A stretch of DNA of 64,000 bases from Halichondria panicea (GCF_963675165.1 NC_087379.1:8028339-8092338); one strand, 5' to 3'; shown: positions 22,858-37,800, counted from the stretch's first letter. Numbers and translations are program-made. The notes: generated by a model not told the origin, from the sequence alone.

Positions 22858-25800
22858 ATGGCCGACATACTCAGTGCTGCCAGGGCTGGTGACTTGAGTG
22901 CTTTGCGAGATGCTATCAAGAGGGGAGAGGATGTCAACAGTGTGAAGGTAAGCTGGTTTGCAGAGCTAAAGCTGTGAAAGTCTATTTTTGCTGTCATGCT
23001 ATAAATTTAATACCTACCCAATCAAAAGTTGATTTGGGCGCTGTAAACTACGCTCACTGCACACTCAGTTTGGGGCAAATGGTAAATTCCAAAAAATAAG
23101 TGTAACTATGATCACACAGATGTGTTGTCAGAAGTTATTATTATGCTCTCACTCTTGTAGGATGGGTGGACTCCACTCATGTCGGCAGCCAGGGGAGGGC
23201 ACACTGACTGTGTTATACAGCTACTCTCCTCAGGAGCAGTGGTGGACCTGGCTAACAAGGTGAGTATCTGATACTAAACTGATGGTCTATAGGAGTTATA
23301 ATTATACATGGACATTGCCTTAAAATCACCTCTATGCTGAATAATTGTTGACAAGCATTCCATGGAATTGATTGGGTTGACTATTATTTTGGTTTGTGTG
23401 GATTTTAATCTACCGTCACTCAACTACGAGCTAACTTGCTGAAAGGTTAGAGTTAGTGTTATGTACTTTTGTGTGTGTGGATGGATGACGTCAGATGCAA
23501 CCACTCTATTATAGTAAATATTGCCAATCCTTACTTTATTTGTAATTACAGCACCAACTCTGACTGAATTCCATTATTTAAGTCCTCCAACGGTTGCTGT
23601 AATTAAAAGACGTAATTATTTGTGATGTCAGGCTCAAGGCAGTCGGCTTTTCTTTTATTATGCACATGCATTTGATTTGTAGAGCTGCTGTAAAATACAG
23701 AGACGAAAAATCAAACCGTACAGTTGGTCCACTGCATACTGAAAGATTGCACTCAACACTAGAATAGCTGTGCGCTTAAGCGCCACCATAATATTTTTGA
23801 GGTTATAAAAGTTGATTTAGGCGCTGTAAACTACGCTCACTGCACACTCAGTTTGGGGCAAATGGTAAATTCCAAAAATAAGTGTAACTATGATCTATCA
23901 CACAGATGTGTTGTCAAAAGTTATTATTATGCTCTCACTCTTGTAGACTGGGTGGACTCCACTCATGAAGGCAGCCAGGGGAGGGCACACTGACTGTGTT
24001 ATACAGCTGCTCTCCTCAGGAGCAGTGGTGGACCTGGCTGACGAGGTGAGTATCTGATACTAAACTGATGGTCTATAGGAGTTATAATTATACATGGACA
24101 TTGCCTTAAAATCACCTCTATGCTGAATAATTGTTGACAAGCATTCCATGGAATTGATTGGGTTGACTATTATTTTGGTTTGTGTGGATTTTAATCTACC
24201 GTCACTCAACTACGAGCTAACTTGCTGAAAGGTTAGAGTTAGTGTTATGTACTTTTGTGTGTGTGGATGGATGACGTCAGATGCAACCACTCTATTATAG
24301 TAAATATTGCCAATCCTTACTTTATTTGTAATTACAGCACCAACTCTGACTGAATTCCATTATTTAAGTCCTCCAACGGTTGCTGTAATTAAAAGACGTA
24401 ATTATTTGTGATGTCAGGCTCAAGGCAGTCGGCTTTTCTTTTATTATGCACATGCATTTGATTTGTAGAGCTGCTGTAAAATACAGAGACGAAAAATCAA
24501 ACCGTACAGGTGGTCCACTGCATACTGAAAGATTGCACTCAACACTAGAATAGCTGTGCGCTTAAGCGCCACCATAATATTTTTGAGGTTATAAAAGTTG
24601 ATTTAGGCGCTGTAAACTACGCTCACTGCACACTCAGTTTGGGGCAAATGGTAAATTCCAAAAATAAGTGTAACTATGATCTATCACACAGATGTGTTGT
24701 CAGAAGTTATTATTATGCTCTCACTCTTGTAGACTGGGTTGACTCCACTCATGGTGGCAGCCAGGGGAGGGCACACTGACTGTGTTATACAGCTACTCTC
24801 CTCAGGAGCAGTGGTGGACCTGGCTAAAAAGGTGAGTATCTGATACTAAACTGATGGTCTATAGGAGTTATAATTATACATGGACATTGCCTTAAAATCA
24901 CCTCTATGCTGAATAATTGTTGACAAGCATTCCATGGAATTGATTGGGTTGACTATTATTTTGGTTTGTGTGGATTTTAATCTACCGTCACTCAACTACG
25001 AGCTAACTTGCTGAAAGGTTAGAGTTAGTGTTATGTACTTTTGTGTGTGTGGATGGATGACGTCAGATGCAACCACTCTATTATAGTAAATATTGCCAAT
25101 CCTTACTTTATTTGTAATTACAGCACCAACTCTGACTGAAGTCCATTATTTAAGTCCTCCAACGGTTGCTGTAATTAAAAGACGTAATTATTTGTGATGT
25201 CAGGCTCAAGGCAGTCGGCTTTTCTTTTATTATGCACATGCATTTGATATGTAGAGCTGCTGTAAAATACAGAGACGAAAAATCAAACCGTACAGTTGGT
25301 CCACTGCATACTGAAAGATTGCACTCAACACTAGAATAGCTGTGCGCTTAAGCGCCACCATAATATTTGTGAGGTTATAAAAGTTGATTTGGGCGCTGTA
25401 AACTACGCTCACTGCACACTCAGTTTGGGGCAAATGGTAAATTCCAAAAATAAGTGTAACTATGATCTATCACACAGATGTGTTGTCAAAAGTTATTATT
25501 ATGCTCTCACTCTTGTAGTATGGGCGGACTCCACTCTATTGGGCAGCCAGGGGAGGTCACACTGACATTGTTAGACAGCTGCTCTCCTCAGGAGCAGTGG
25601 TGGACCTGGCTGACAAGGTGAGTATCTGATACTAAACTGATGGTCTATAGGAGTTATAATTATACATGGACATTGCCTTAAAATCACCTCTATGCTGAAT
25701 AATTGTTGACAAGCATTCCATGGAATTGATTGGGTTGACTATTATTTTGGTTTGTGTGGATTTTAATCTACCGTCACTCAACTACGAGCTAACTTGCTGA

Positions 25801-28800
25801 AAGGTTAGAGTTAGTGTTATGTACTTTTGTGTGTGTGGATGGATGACGTCAGATGCAACCACTCTATTATAGTAAATATTGCCAATCCTTACTTTATTTG
25901 TAATTACAGCACCAACTCTGACTGAATTCCATTATTTAAGTCCTCCAACGGTTGCTGTAATTAAAAGACGTAATTATTTGTGATGTCAGGCTCAAGGCAG
26001 TCGGCTTTTCTTTTATTATGCACATGCATTTGATTTGTAGAGCTGCTGTAAAATACAGAGACGAAAAATCAAACCGTACAGTTGGTCCACTGCATACTGA
26101 AAGATTGCACTCAACACTAGAATAGCTGTGCGCTTAAGCGCCACCATAATATTTTTGAGGTTATAAAAGTTGATTTAGGCGCTGTAAACTACGCTCACTG
26201 CACACTCAGTTTGGGGCAAATGGTAAATTCCAAAAAATAAGTGTAACTATGATCACACAGATGTGTTGTCAAAAGTTACTGTATGCTCTCACTCTTGTAG
26301 GATGGGTGGACTCCACTCATGAGGGCAGCCAGTAGAGGGCACACTGACTGTGTTATACAGCTGCTCTCCTCAGGAGCAGTGGTGGACCTGGCTCACAAGG
26401 TGAGTATCTGATACTAAACTGATGGTCTATAGGAGTTATAATTATACATGGACATTGCCTTAAAATCACCTCTATGCTGAATAATTGTTGACAAGCATTC
26501 CATGGAATTGATTGGGTTGACTATTATTTTGGTTTGTGTGGATTTTAATCTACCGTCACTCAACTACGAGCTAACTTGCTGAAAGGTTAGAGTTAGTGTT
26601 ATGTACTTTTGTGTGTGTGGATGGATGACGTCAGATGCAACCACTCTATTATAGTAAATATTGCCAATCCTTACTTTATTTGTAATTACAGCACCAACTC
26701 TGACTGAATTCCATTATTTAAGTCCTCCAACGGTTGCTGTAATTAAAAGACGTAATTATTTGTGATGTCAGGCTCAAGGCAGTCGGCTTTTCTTTTATTA
26801 TGCACATGCATTTGATTTGTTGAGCTGCTGTAAAATACAGACACGAAAAATCAAACCGTACAGTTGGTCCACTGCATACTGAAAGATTGCACTCAACACT
26901 AGAATAGCTGTGCGCTTAAGCGCCACCATAATATTTTTGAGGTTATAAGAGTTGATTTAGGCGCTGTAAACTACGCTCACTGCACACTCAGTTTGGGGCA
27001 AATGGTAAATTCCAAAAATAAGTGTAACTATGATCTATCACACAGATGTGTTGTCAAAAGTTATTATTATGCTCTCACTCTTGTAGGATGGGCAGACTCC
27101 ACTCTTTTGGGCAGCCTATAATGGTCACACAGACTGTGTTAGACAGCTGCTCTCCTCAGGAGCAGTGGTGGACCTGGCTGACAAGGTGAGTATCTGATAC
27201 TAAACTGATGGTCTATAGGAGTTATAATTATACATGGACATTGCCTTAAAATCACCTCTATGCTGAATAATTGTTGACAAGCATTCCATGGAATTGATTG
27301 GGTTGACTATTATTTTGGTTTGTGTGGATTTTAATCTACCGTCACTCAACTACGAGCTAACTTGCTGAAAGGTTAGAGTTAGTGTTATGTACTTTTGTGT
27401 GTGTGGATGGATGACGTCAGATGCAACCACTCTATTATAGTAAATATTGCCAATCCTTACTTTATTTGTAATTACAGCACCAACTCTGACTGAATTCCAT
27501 TATTTAAGTCCTCCAACGGTTGCTGTAATTAAAAGACGTAATTATTTGTGATGTCAGGCTCAAGGCAGTCGGCTTTTCTTTTATTATGCACATGCATTTG
27601 ATTTGTAGAGCTGCTGTAAAATACAGAGACGAAAAATCAAACCGTACAGTTGGTCCACTGCATACTGAAAGATTGCACTCAACACTAGAATAGCTGTGCG
27701 CTTAAGCGCCACTATAATATTTTTGAGGTTATAAAAGTTGATTTAGGCGCTGTAAACTACGCTCACTGCACACTCAGTTTGGGGCAAATGGTAAATTCCA
27801 AAAATAAGTGTAACTATGATCTATCACACAGATGTGTTGTCAAAAGTTATTATTATGCTCTCACTCTTGTAGGATGGGGATACTCCACTCAATTCGGCAG
27901 CCAGGAGAGGTCACACTGACTGTGTTATACAGCTGCTCTCCTCAGGAGCAGTGGTGGACCTGGCTCACAAGGTGAGTATCTGATACTAAACTGATGGTCT
28001 ATAGGAGTTATAATTATACATGGACATTGCCTTAAAATCACCTCTATGCTGAATAATTGTTGACAAGCATTCCATGGAATTGATTGGGTTGACTATTATT
28101 TTGGTTTGTGTGGATTTTAATCTACCGTCACTCAACTACGAGCTAACTTGCTGAAAGGTTAGAGTTAGTGTTATGTACTTTTGTGTGTGTGGATGGATGA
28201 CGTCAGATGCAACCACTCTATTATAGTAAATATTGCCAATCCTTACTTTATTTGTAATTACAGCACCAACTCTGACTGAATTCCATTATTTAAGTCCTCC
28301 AACGGTTGCTGTAATTAAAAGACGTAATTATTTGTGATGTCAGGCTCAAGGCAGTCGGCTTTTCTTTTATTATGCACATGCATTTGATTTGTAGAGCTGC
28401 TGTAAAATACAGACACGAAAAATCAAACCGTACAGTTGGTCCACTGCATACTGAAAGATTGCACTCAACACTAGAATAGCTGTGCGCTTAAGCGCCACCA
28501 TAATATTTTTGAGGTTATAAGAGTTGATTTAGGCGCTGTAAACTACGCTCACTGCACACTCAGTTTGGGGCAAATGGTAAATTCCAAAAATAAGTGTAAC
28601 TATGATCTATCACACAGATGTGTTGTCAAAAGTTATTATTATGCTCTCACTCTTGTAGGATGGGCAGACTCCACTCTTTTGGGCAGCCTATAATGGTCAC
28701 ACAGACTGTGTTAGACAGCTGCTCTCCTCAGGAGCAGTGGTGGACCTGGCTGACAAGGTGAGTATCTGATACTAAACTGATGGTCTATAGGAGTTATAAT

Positions 28801-31800
28801 TATACATGGACATTGCCTTAAAATCACCTCTATGCTGAATAATTGTTGACAAGCATTCCATGGAATTGATTGGGTTGACTATTATTTTGGTTTGTGTGGA
28901 TTTTAATCTACCGTCACTCAACTACGAGCTAACTTGCTGAAAGGTTAGAGTTAGTGTTATGTACTTTTGTGTGTGTGGATGGATGACGTCAGATGCAACC
29001 ACTCTATTATAGTAAATATTGCCAATCCTTACTTTATTTGTAATTACAGCACCAACTCTGACTGAATTCCATTATTTAAGTCCTCCAACGGTTGCTGTAA
29101 TTAAAAGACGTAATTATTTGTGATGTCAGGCTCAAGGCAGTCGGCTTTTCTTTTATTATGCACATGCATTTGATTTGTAGAGCTGCTGTAAAATACAGAG
29201 ACGAAAAATCAAACCGTACAGTTGGTCCACTGCATACTGAAAGATTGCACTCAACACTAGAATAGCTGTGCGCTTAAGCGCCACCATAATATTTTTGAGG
29301 TTATAAAAGTTGATTTAGGCGCTGTAAACTACGCTCACTGCACACTCAGTTTGGGGCAAATGGTAAATTCCAAAAATAAGTGTAACTATGATCTATCACA
29401 CAGATGTGTTGTCAAAAGTTATTATTATGCTCTCACTCTTGTAGGATGGGGATACTCCACTCTATTGGGCAGCCAGGAGAGGTCACACAGACAGTGTTAG
29501 AGAGCTGCTCTCCTCAGGAGCCGTGGTGGACCTGGCTAACAAGGTGAGTATCTGATACTAAACTGATGGTCTATAGGAGTTATAATTATACATGGACATT
29601 GCCTTAAAATCACCTCTATGCTGAATAATTGTTGACAAGCATTCCATGGAATTGATTGGGTTGACTATTATTTTGGTTTGTGTGGATTTTAATCTACCGT
29701 CACTCAACTACGACCTAACTTGCTGAAAGGTTAGAGTTAGTGTTATGTACTTTTGTGTGTGTGGATGGATGACGTCAGATGCAACCACTCTATTATAGTA
29801 AATATTGCCAATCCTTACTTTATTTGTAATTACAGCACCAACTCTGACTGAATTCCATTATTTAAGTCCTCCAACGGTTGCTGTAATTAAAAGACGTAAT
29901 TATTTGTGATGTCAGGCTCAAGGCAGTCGGCTTTTCTTTTATTATGCACATGCATTTGATTTGTAGAGCTGCTGTAAAATACAGAGACGAAAAATCAAAC
30001 CCTACAGTTGGTCCACTGCATACTGAAAGATTGCACTCAACACTAGAATAGCTGTGCGCTTAAGCGCCACCATAATATTTTTGAGGTTATAAAAGTTGAT
30101 TTAGGCGCTGTAAACTACGCTCACTGCACACTCAGTTTGGGGCAAATGGTAAATTCCAAAAATAAGTGTAACTATGATCTATCACACAGATGTGTTGTCA
30201 AAAGTTATTATTATGCTCTCACTCTTGTAGAATGGGAGTACTCCACTCATGTGGGCAGCCAGGGGAGGTCACACTGATAGTGTTAGACAGCTGCTCTCCT
30301 CAGGAGCCGTGGTGGACCTGGCTGACAATGTGAGTATCTGATTGTGTTTATAGGCAGCATGTTTGTGACCATTAATTTTCATCATTTGGTAAATGAAATA
30401 TTTGCGCATGTACTTACAATTATGCACATTGCCAGTATTTTAATTGTTACGTTTTGCTTATAATTTTACGCTTATCTTGCTTATTTGTGTCTAAGTTGAC
30501 GAACTGGGCTACATACGTTTTCGTGGATATGTTGTACACAAATGAATAATTATGATACGTAGCACTTAAAAGGTTGTACAGTTTAATAACATAGCTGGAT
30601 AGTTGCATTTTTGCTCTTTGCCAATCCCTTTCCTTTACTTTATTTATGGTCTATCGCACAGATGTGTTCTCAAAAGTTACTGTATGCTCTCACTTTTGTA
30701 GGGTGTCTGATTTGCTAAATTTTCTGTGACGTACATACGTATATATACATGCTGTTGTAGGTGTACTGTCATCATTGTTAAGTACATGTACTGACAATCA
30801 CATGCATGACTGTACATTTCCTTAGTGCTTTAAACTGATGTCCCAGCCGGTTTTAATTTTTTATGTACTGTACGAGGTTGTTGTGCTTGTGTTCTCACTC
30901 TAGGATGTGGTTGGAAATGTAGAGCAGTGAATGTCTGTATTGTTCAGTTTACATTCATATTGTGTTGTCACTGTCTCCACTCTTGCAGGATGGGGACACT
31001 CCGCTCATGGAGGCAGCCCGCAGTGGACGGAAAGATACAGTAATACAGCTTCTCTCAGCAGGGGCTTCCCCTCTCTCCACTAATAATGTGAGCACATGTA
31101 CTTTATAGAGTACATAGTTGCGTAGTTATACTTAATGAACAATTTTACATGTACTGTACACCTATACCTCTTACAGTAGTTAATGACTGAACAGAGCTGT
31201 CATTTGTACCTTAACAGATAACTCTTAATGTGCTATTACCATTGCCAGTATCGCTCTGTCAGCAAAGTACATGTCATACACATTAGACCACTTTTACCTT
31301 TTACAATGTACGTCTCATCCCTTCATATGGTCATCATCACAGGATGGAGAGACTCCTCTGACGATGGCCAAGAAATCACCTGACTCTACCCCTTCAGTAA
31401 TAAAGCTGCTGGAGGAAGCTACTGAATCACATGTGAGTCCATACCTCAATAATGCACACACTGATCACAGAGGAGGTACAATTAGCCTCCTCTGCATTGA
31501 TCATAAGTGTTTTAGTTTAAGAGTTTGTTGTTCCTGAATTACAAATACTGTAACATTCATCAAAAACACATTAATCAACCTTTCACCAAGAGGAAGAGTA
31601 CGCAACTCCACTTAAAACAGTAGTAGGCGTTTCTTCAACCCTCCGTCACAACCACATGCTGTTGCATAAACTGTGAAATCAAATTTGCAATGAATAACAT
31701 AGTGAACAAAAATTAAAAACAGAGTAAAGACAACGGATTTAGAGCTTGTCAGAGGTCATGGTGGTGTAAACTTACTTCTCTAGAGTACCTCCCAGCCCTG

Positions 31801-34800
31801 AGTGATCGCTAGTAGATAGGAGAGCTAGAAATAGTTGAAATAACAACCCGAGTACGGTCAAAACGAAAATATTTGCGGGCGCAAAATCATAACGCGAAGT
31901 GTTTCAACCATTTACACAGGGAGGCCTGGTCCCCTTCCTTTTCGGTATAGCCTATTATTGTATATTGTTGTGGCTCATGTTAGTATCTGTGGTGATGATC
32001 AAGAGGTGTTGTTAGCATTCAAGCTATAGGTGTACATATTGTACAGTATCGATTAGTATTCTAGTAGACGTGCATTGCATGGATAATTGAAGCGTGGAAT
32101 ATGTATTATATTGTATTGCTCTTCACAGGACCATGATACAGTCAGAGAAGAGGTGTCTTCTAAATTAGGTATGTCAGCAAGAACAAGGCTATAACTATAA
32201 TATTGTGTGTGGAAGTGTTCTACAGTAGCGGTCAATATAAAGTACAGTGACGCTACTGTACCAAACACAGTTCTTGTCTCACTATAATCTGAACTAGCTT
32301 ACGTCAGCTGGTAATTTACCAAACTCAGACTCAGTTTTACTCATTCTGCAAAAGAATATAATTTACTTACTTAATAGGCATAATTATTCTATACTGCAGA
32401 TAATTCACCTGCCCCATATCTTACCATCATTATGTCTCCAATATTGAGTATGTAAGCTTAGCTGCATTGGTGTTATGGTAATTGTTCACGCCACTAATCA
32501 ATGTATAATTATAGGACCATCCGCTAAACGAGTCACTCTTCAAGAACTAGTAGAGCAATACAATCTGACTGACGAGCAACTCAACAGTGAAATAGATGAC
32601 CCTGATACTCCCAAATTGGCCTTATTTTTTGATGATGTGGAACTTTATTCGAGTGCAATGGGGCTAGCTATTGCTGAACAAGCCGATGTGAACCAATCAC
32701 GTGGAACTCAAGCAGCCATGATGAAGTGCTTGCAAATCTGGAAACAACATAATCCTTCACAAGCAACTTACAGAGCTCTACTGGATATCGCACTGAGATT
32801 GGGGAAAGGAGACACAGCTCATCAAATCTGCCAGCAACTGACCCAACGTAAGTACATGTACACATGTTACTACATGTCAGGTGATAACCACCCTCCACCT
32901 AAGCCCTCTACTAAGTAGCTATTCGACTCATATCCATAATTACCGGTATTAATATTGAAATCACAACAGAGAAGACAATCCCTATAGATTGTGACCATCA
33001 TGCATGCATGCTTGTACACATCCCTCCTAGACAGCACTGTTGAGTATAAGCGAGGTATAGGGTAATGTGTTTGTGTGTAGACTGTTAGAGCTGCTCAAGG
33101 ATCAATGAATGCAAGTAAGAGTTTCTATAAGCTTCTAGTCATGTTTTCGTATTTGTGGATTTGCAAAATAATGCTTTGTTCTCGAGTTATGCCTAGTTTT
33201 GCTTACTTGGAATGCCATTGCAGCCTTTTCTTTTCAGAAGAGTCCGTAGCAAAACTTGTTTACCGAGTGTTGCTACTCTACTTAGTATAGTTAGCTCTGC
33301 ACTAGAACGCTAGCTATTGGTAGCTGCAAGAGTGAGAAGAGAGCTGCAAGGCTCTGCTGATGGCAGCCATTAATTTTAGACTTGAATTTTTGGCATTGAT
33401 CGTTTTTAACAACAATCATCGTCGATCATTACCCACTATTTGAGTTTCCCTGTGATTGTGTATTCTGCGCAGCAAAATTAAAAATGTTTATCATGATAAT
33501 TATAATCAGCGTGTGTATAAAAGCTAGCTATTAGTAGTTTTATGCCGGTTATGTAGCTTTGGCACCTCCACCGAGGCATCAGCACCCGCGATGCTTTCAT
33601 TATTTATATCAATCTGTGTATAAAAGCTAGCTATTAGTAGCTTTATGTTATGTATCTTTGGCACCTCCACCGAGGCATCAGCACCCGCGATGCTTTCATT
33701 ATTTATATCAATCTGTGTATAAAAGCTAGCTATTAGTAGCTTTATGTTATGTAGCTTGGCACCTCCACCGAGGCATCAGCACCTGCGGTGCTTTCATTAT
33801 TTATATCAATCGGACCTCAATTTTGATACAAAAATGTGCCACAAAAATAATAATTATTTACCACTACTTTGGTTCAATAATATTACCGATTGTTTACTTT
33901 TTTACAGTCAATATTCAAAACCGAACCTACTTAAAAAAACTGGATGAGCTGATGGCCGACACAAGTGGCACTATAGAGCTACATTATCTCAAGACGCACT
34001 TTATTGGTCCCTCGGGTCTTGGCAAAACGACCACTCGACAGCGGCTTGTTGGATCCATCACTAACCTGTCTTTGCTGCCTGAAGATCAAAGGAAACGTTG
34101 CAGTACATTACTAGCCGAGTGTGAACAAGTATTGGCCTTTGTGGACAAATCTGGAACAAAGCTTGAATTCAAAGCATCTTCAAGTCTAGAGGAAGAAACA
34201 CAGTTTATCTTCTCTTACCTTATGTCCTGTGAACCTATTGAAGACAGCACTGTCAGCAATACTAGTACACCTAAGGAACAGCCCAAAAAAGAAACCACTA
34301 ACCCAAAGAAGCAAACTCAACTCAAGATCGATGAAGCTGCTACTGTACCCAAAGAAACGGTATCACCAACACCAGAACCACCGGAAAAGGTCGTGAAAGT
34401 GACCACTGTAGATGTTGGAAAGGTTGTCTCGAGACTCCGGAGTATTGTGGGTTCAGGAGAGTACACTAAAGAGCTGCTGAACAAAGTCCTACTCAATCTA
34501 GTCGATATAGGTGGGCAGCCTGGATTCGTGGAGATGTTTCCTTTTCTAAGCAAAGGCGCAGGGATTTTCCTAGTATTCTTTCGACTGGACAAAGACCTCG
34601 ATGACATGTGTCAAGTCTCCTACGAACGAGGAAAGGACAAGATCACACCGTACGATTCAACGTACACAAGCAGAGAAACGGTCTCTCAAATCCTGTCAGC
34701 TATCAGCCACCATACCAAGATTGACTCGGACATTGACAGAGAGCAGTGTAGTAAACTGGGCAATCTAGGCTCTGCTAAGCCTGTTGCTACCCTCATAGGT

Positions 34801-37800
34801 ACTTTCAAGGATGAACTGGCAATGCAAATCAAAGTCGATCTCCTGTACGAGAAATGTTGTGCCTCCACAAAAGCTGTCAGCAAAAGCGATAGTACCACTG
34901 CCAGCAAGAGCGATAGTACCACTGCCAGCAAGACCACTACCAGCAAGACCACTGCCAGCAAGAGCGATAGTACCACTGCCAGCAAGAGCGATAGTACCAC
35001 TGCCAGCAAAAGCGATAGTACTACAGCCAGCAAGAGCCATAGTACCACTGCCGACAAGAGCGATAGTACCACTACCAGCAAGAGCGATAGTACCACTGCC
35101 AGCAAGAGCCATAGTACCACTGCCGACAAGAGCGATAGTACCACTTCCAGCAAGAGCGATAGTACCACTTCCAGCAAGAGCGATAGTACCACTGCCAGCA
35201 AGACCACTACCAGCAAGAGCGATAGCACCACTGCCAGCAAGACCACTGCCAGCAAGAGCGATAGCACCACTGCCAGCAATACCACTACCAGCAAGAGCGA
35301 TAGTACCACTGCCAGCAAGAGTGATAGTACCACTGCCAGCAAGACCACTGCCAGCAAGAGCGAAAGCACCACTGCCGACAAGAGGGATGGCACCACTGCC
35401 GACAAGAGCGATGGTACCACTGCCAGCAAGAGCTATGGCACCACTGCCAGCAAGAGCGATAGTACCACTGACAGCGAGAGCGATGGCACCACTGCCAGCA
35501 AGAGCTATGGCACCACTGCCAGCAAGAGCGATGGCACCACTGCCAGCAAGAGCGATGGCACCACCGGCAACAAGAGCGATGGCAACACTGCCAGCAAGAG
35601 CAATGGCACCACTTCCAGCAAGAGCGATAGTACCACTGCCGACAAGAGCCTAAATGAACACGAACAAAAGAAAGCAATTCGGAATATTTTGACTCAACTG
35701 AAGAGTGATGAGCCTGCTAACGTCAGTGCAGAAGACATGGCTGCCATTGAGCAAACAGTCAGCCAACACCTCAACTCAGACACTTTCAAGAAAGATGTCC
35801 AAGACCGCTTAGAGCAAAAGTTGACAGAGAAAAACGAAGCTGTGAGCAAGATTACCAGCAAGTTTGAGAAATTACTTTCACACCCAAAAGACAAGAAGTT
35901 CATAGCAGTCGACAACTATGAAGGCACTGATTCTGATATGGAACCTCTTCGTGAACATCTTCATGGCATATTCAGTAGCTATTTCAAAGATGCCAAGCTT
36001 CGAATTCGCCCACAACAGCTTTTGTTGGGAGTTGTACTGAGAAAAGAGTATGACATTGTGTCTATGGAAGAATGCATTCGTATCGGTACCGAGGGGTTAA
36101 AGATGAGTGAGGAGGAAGTTCGATTCACCGTTTGGTACCTTGATCGATTTGTCGGAGCTTTGATATATCATCCAGAGATCAAGGATAAAGATGGTTGGTT
36201 TGGAAACTTTGTCATTTGCAACCCCCAAGTGGTATTCAACAGCCTCAGTGTTCTCGTTGTCAATCCGCTGCTGGAGCTCCATTCTGAAGAGGGCAATATT
36301 CAGTTTAACGATAATGAGAGAAAAAATTGGATACTCAAGGGTCAATTCTTACTGAAAACAATCACTCGATGCCATTCGGAGGAAAACCAGGGGGTGAAGA
36401 AAGACCAGTTGATTCCTGTTGAGAAGCTGCTCATACTGCTCGAGCATTCCCACCTTTTGGCCAAAATCACAACAGTGGAGGAAGACCATACCACAGAAGA
36501 AGTTGAAACGACATATTTCATCCCCGCTATTCTCAAGTGTGCATCTCGCGAGGAACTAACGAAACCACCCCCCACTGGCATTGATACACCCTCTCCAATC
36601 AAGATCACATTCAAACCCCAATACGTTCCCATTGGAGTATTTTGTGCCATGATCAGTGAATTGGTCTCAAGGGGGAGTACTGGAATTCTGGGCATGACTT
36701 GGAAACTTGCCACTGATACCTCAGTAAAGAGAAACCTCGTCTCCTTTCACATTGACGAATCTGCCAAGCATTTTGTTACCCTTATCGCTAACGTCGATTG
36801 CTATGAGATACGGATTATTCGACAGGACAGGGACCATACGATGCACGAGCTTTGTTCCTACGTCCTCTCAACCCTCCTGTTGGTGATGAAGGACATCAGT
36901 CCACTACTCACTCCAATCATTGCCTTCGACTGCTACTGTGGCAAACATGAAGATGGTTCCAAGCTTTGTCTCCTCACACCTGGAGCTGATCCCTGCTTTA
37001 AATGCACCAGCAAAGTCTCTCTGAGTCCTCACCAAGAATGCTGGTTCGCAGAAGTAAGTGAACTAACAGTTACAGTGTATGCACTATAAGAATTACCATT
37101 CCTGTGTACTAGCATTTAATTTTAGTATCAGATTATAACAGTTTTTTGTGTATTTAACTATTAATATTATGTGTGCAAGCATTCATTGTACATTGTTTTT
37201 TGTACAAAGATCAAAGGAAGAACTATGCAAATGCCATAGACTAGGATCTACAACTGTAGTAAACAGAAACTGTGCTCTATTATTCTGTGGTTGGAATTTT
37301 TGGTAGTTAGAGCACGGTTGGTGGTCAAAATAATTGATTTTAAGCCATAGAATTTTATAATAGCTACAACTGCTCCATGGTTGCAATGCGAGTACAGCTA
37401 AGTGATTCTATAAGCTTCTAGCAATGCTATCTTTCTAACAAAGGCTTTATTCTCGAGTAAAGGCTAGCTTTGCTTACCAGTACGTTGAAGGCCATTGCAG
37501 ACTCTCCAGAATCAGGAATAGCAAAATATTTTCGTAGAAAGTTGCTATTCTACATACTAGAGCCGATAGCTATTGGTAGCTGCAAGCAACTAAAAGTTAC
37601 AAACCAGTTAATGCACTGTTTTATGCTCGTGCTCTATGGATATTTTGGCCTCGCGGAAGTTCTCGAAGCATCATGTAGCACTTGGCTTCGCCTCGAGCTA
37701 TTGGCCAATAATATCCATAATATATAGAGCACTTGCAACCGTGCATTAACTAGTACGTATCCCTGTGTACAGGAAGTCAGTCTGAGAGAGGATGTTACTC

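Noticed and set aside
32053-32268. Minus-strand ORF overlapping the exon at 32129-32168
   Set aside because: It overlaps a plus-strand exon that is phase-consistent with both neighbours and has no support of its own.
33823-33907. Extending the ROC exon upstream to 33823
   Set aside because: The upstream part begins at a TTG and crosses a clear acceptor (tttttacag at 33907) whose phase fits the preceding exon; 33823-33907 is intron.
34686-35677. Open frames on both strands over the SKSDSTTA repeat
   Set aside because: By-products of a 24-bp stop-free repeat inside a verified exon.
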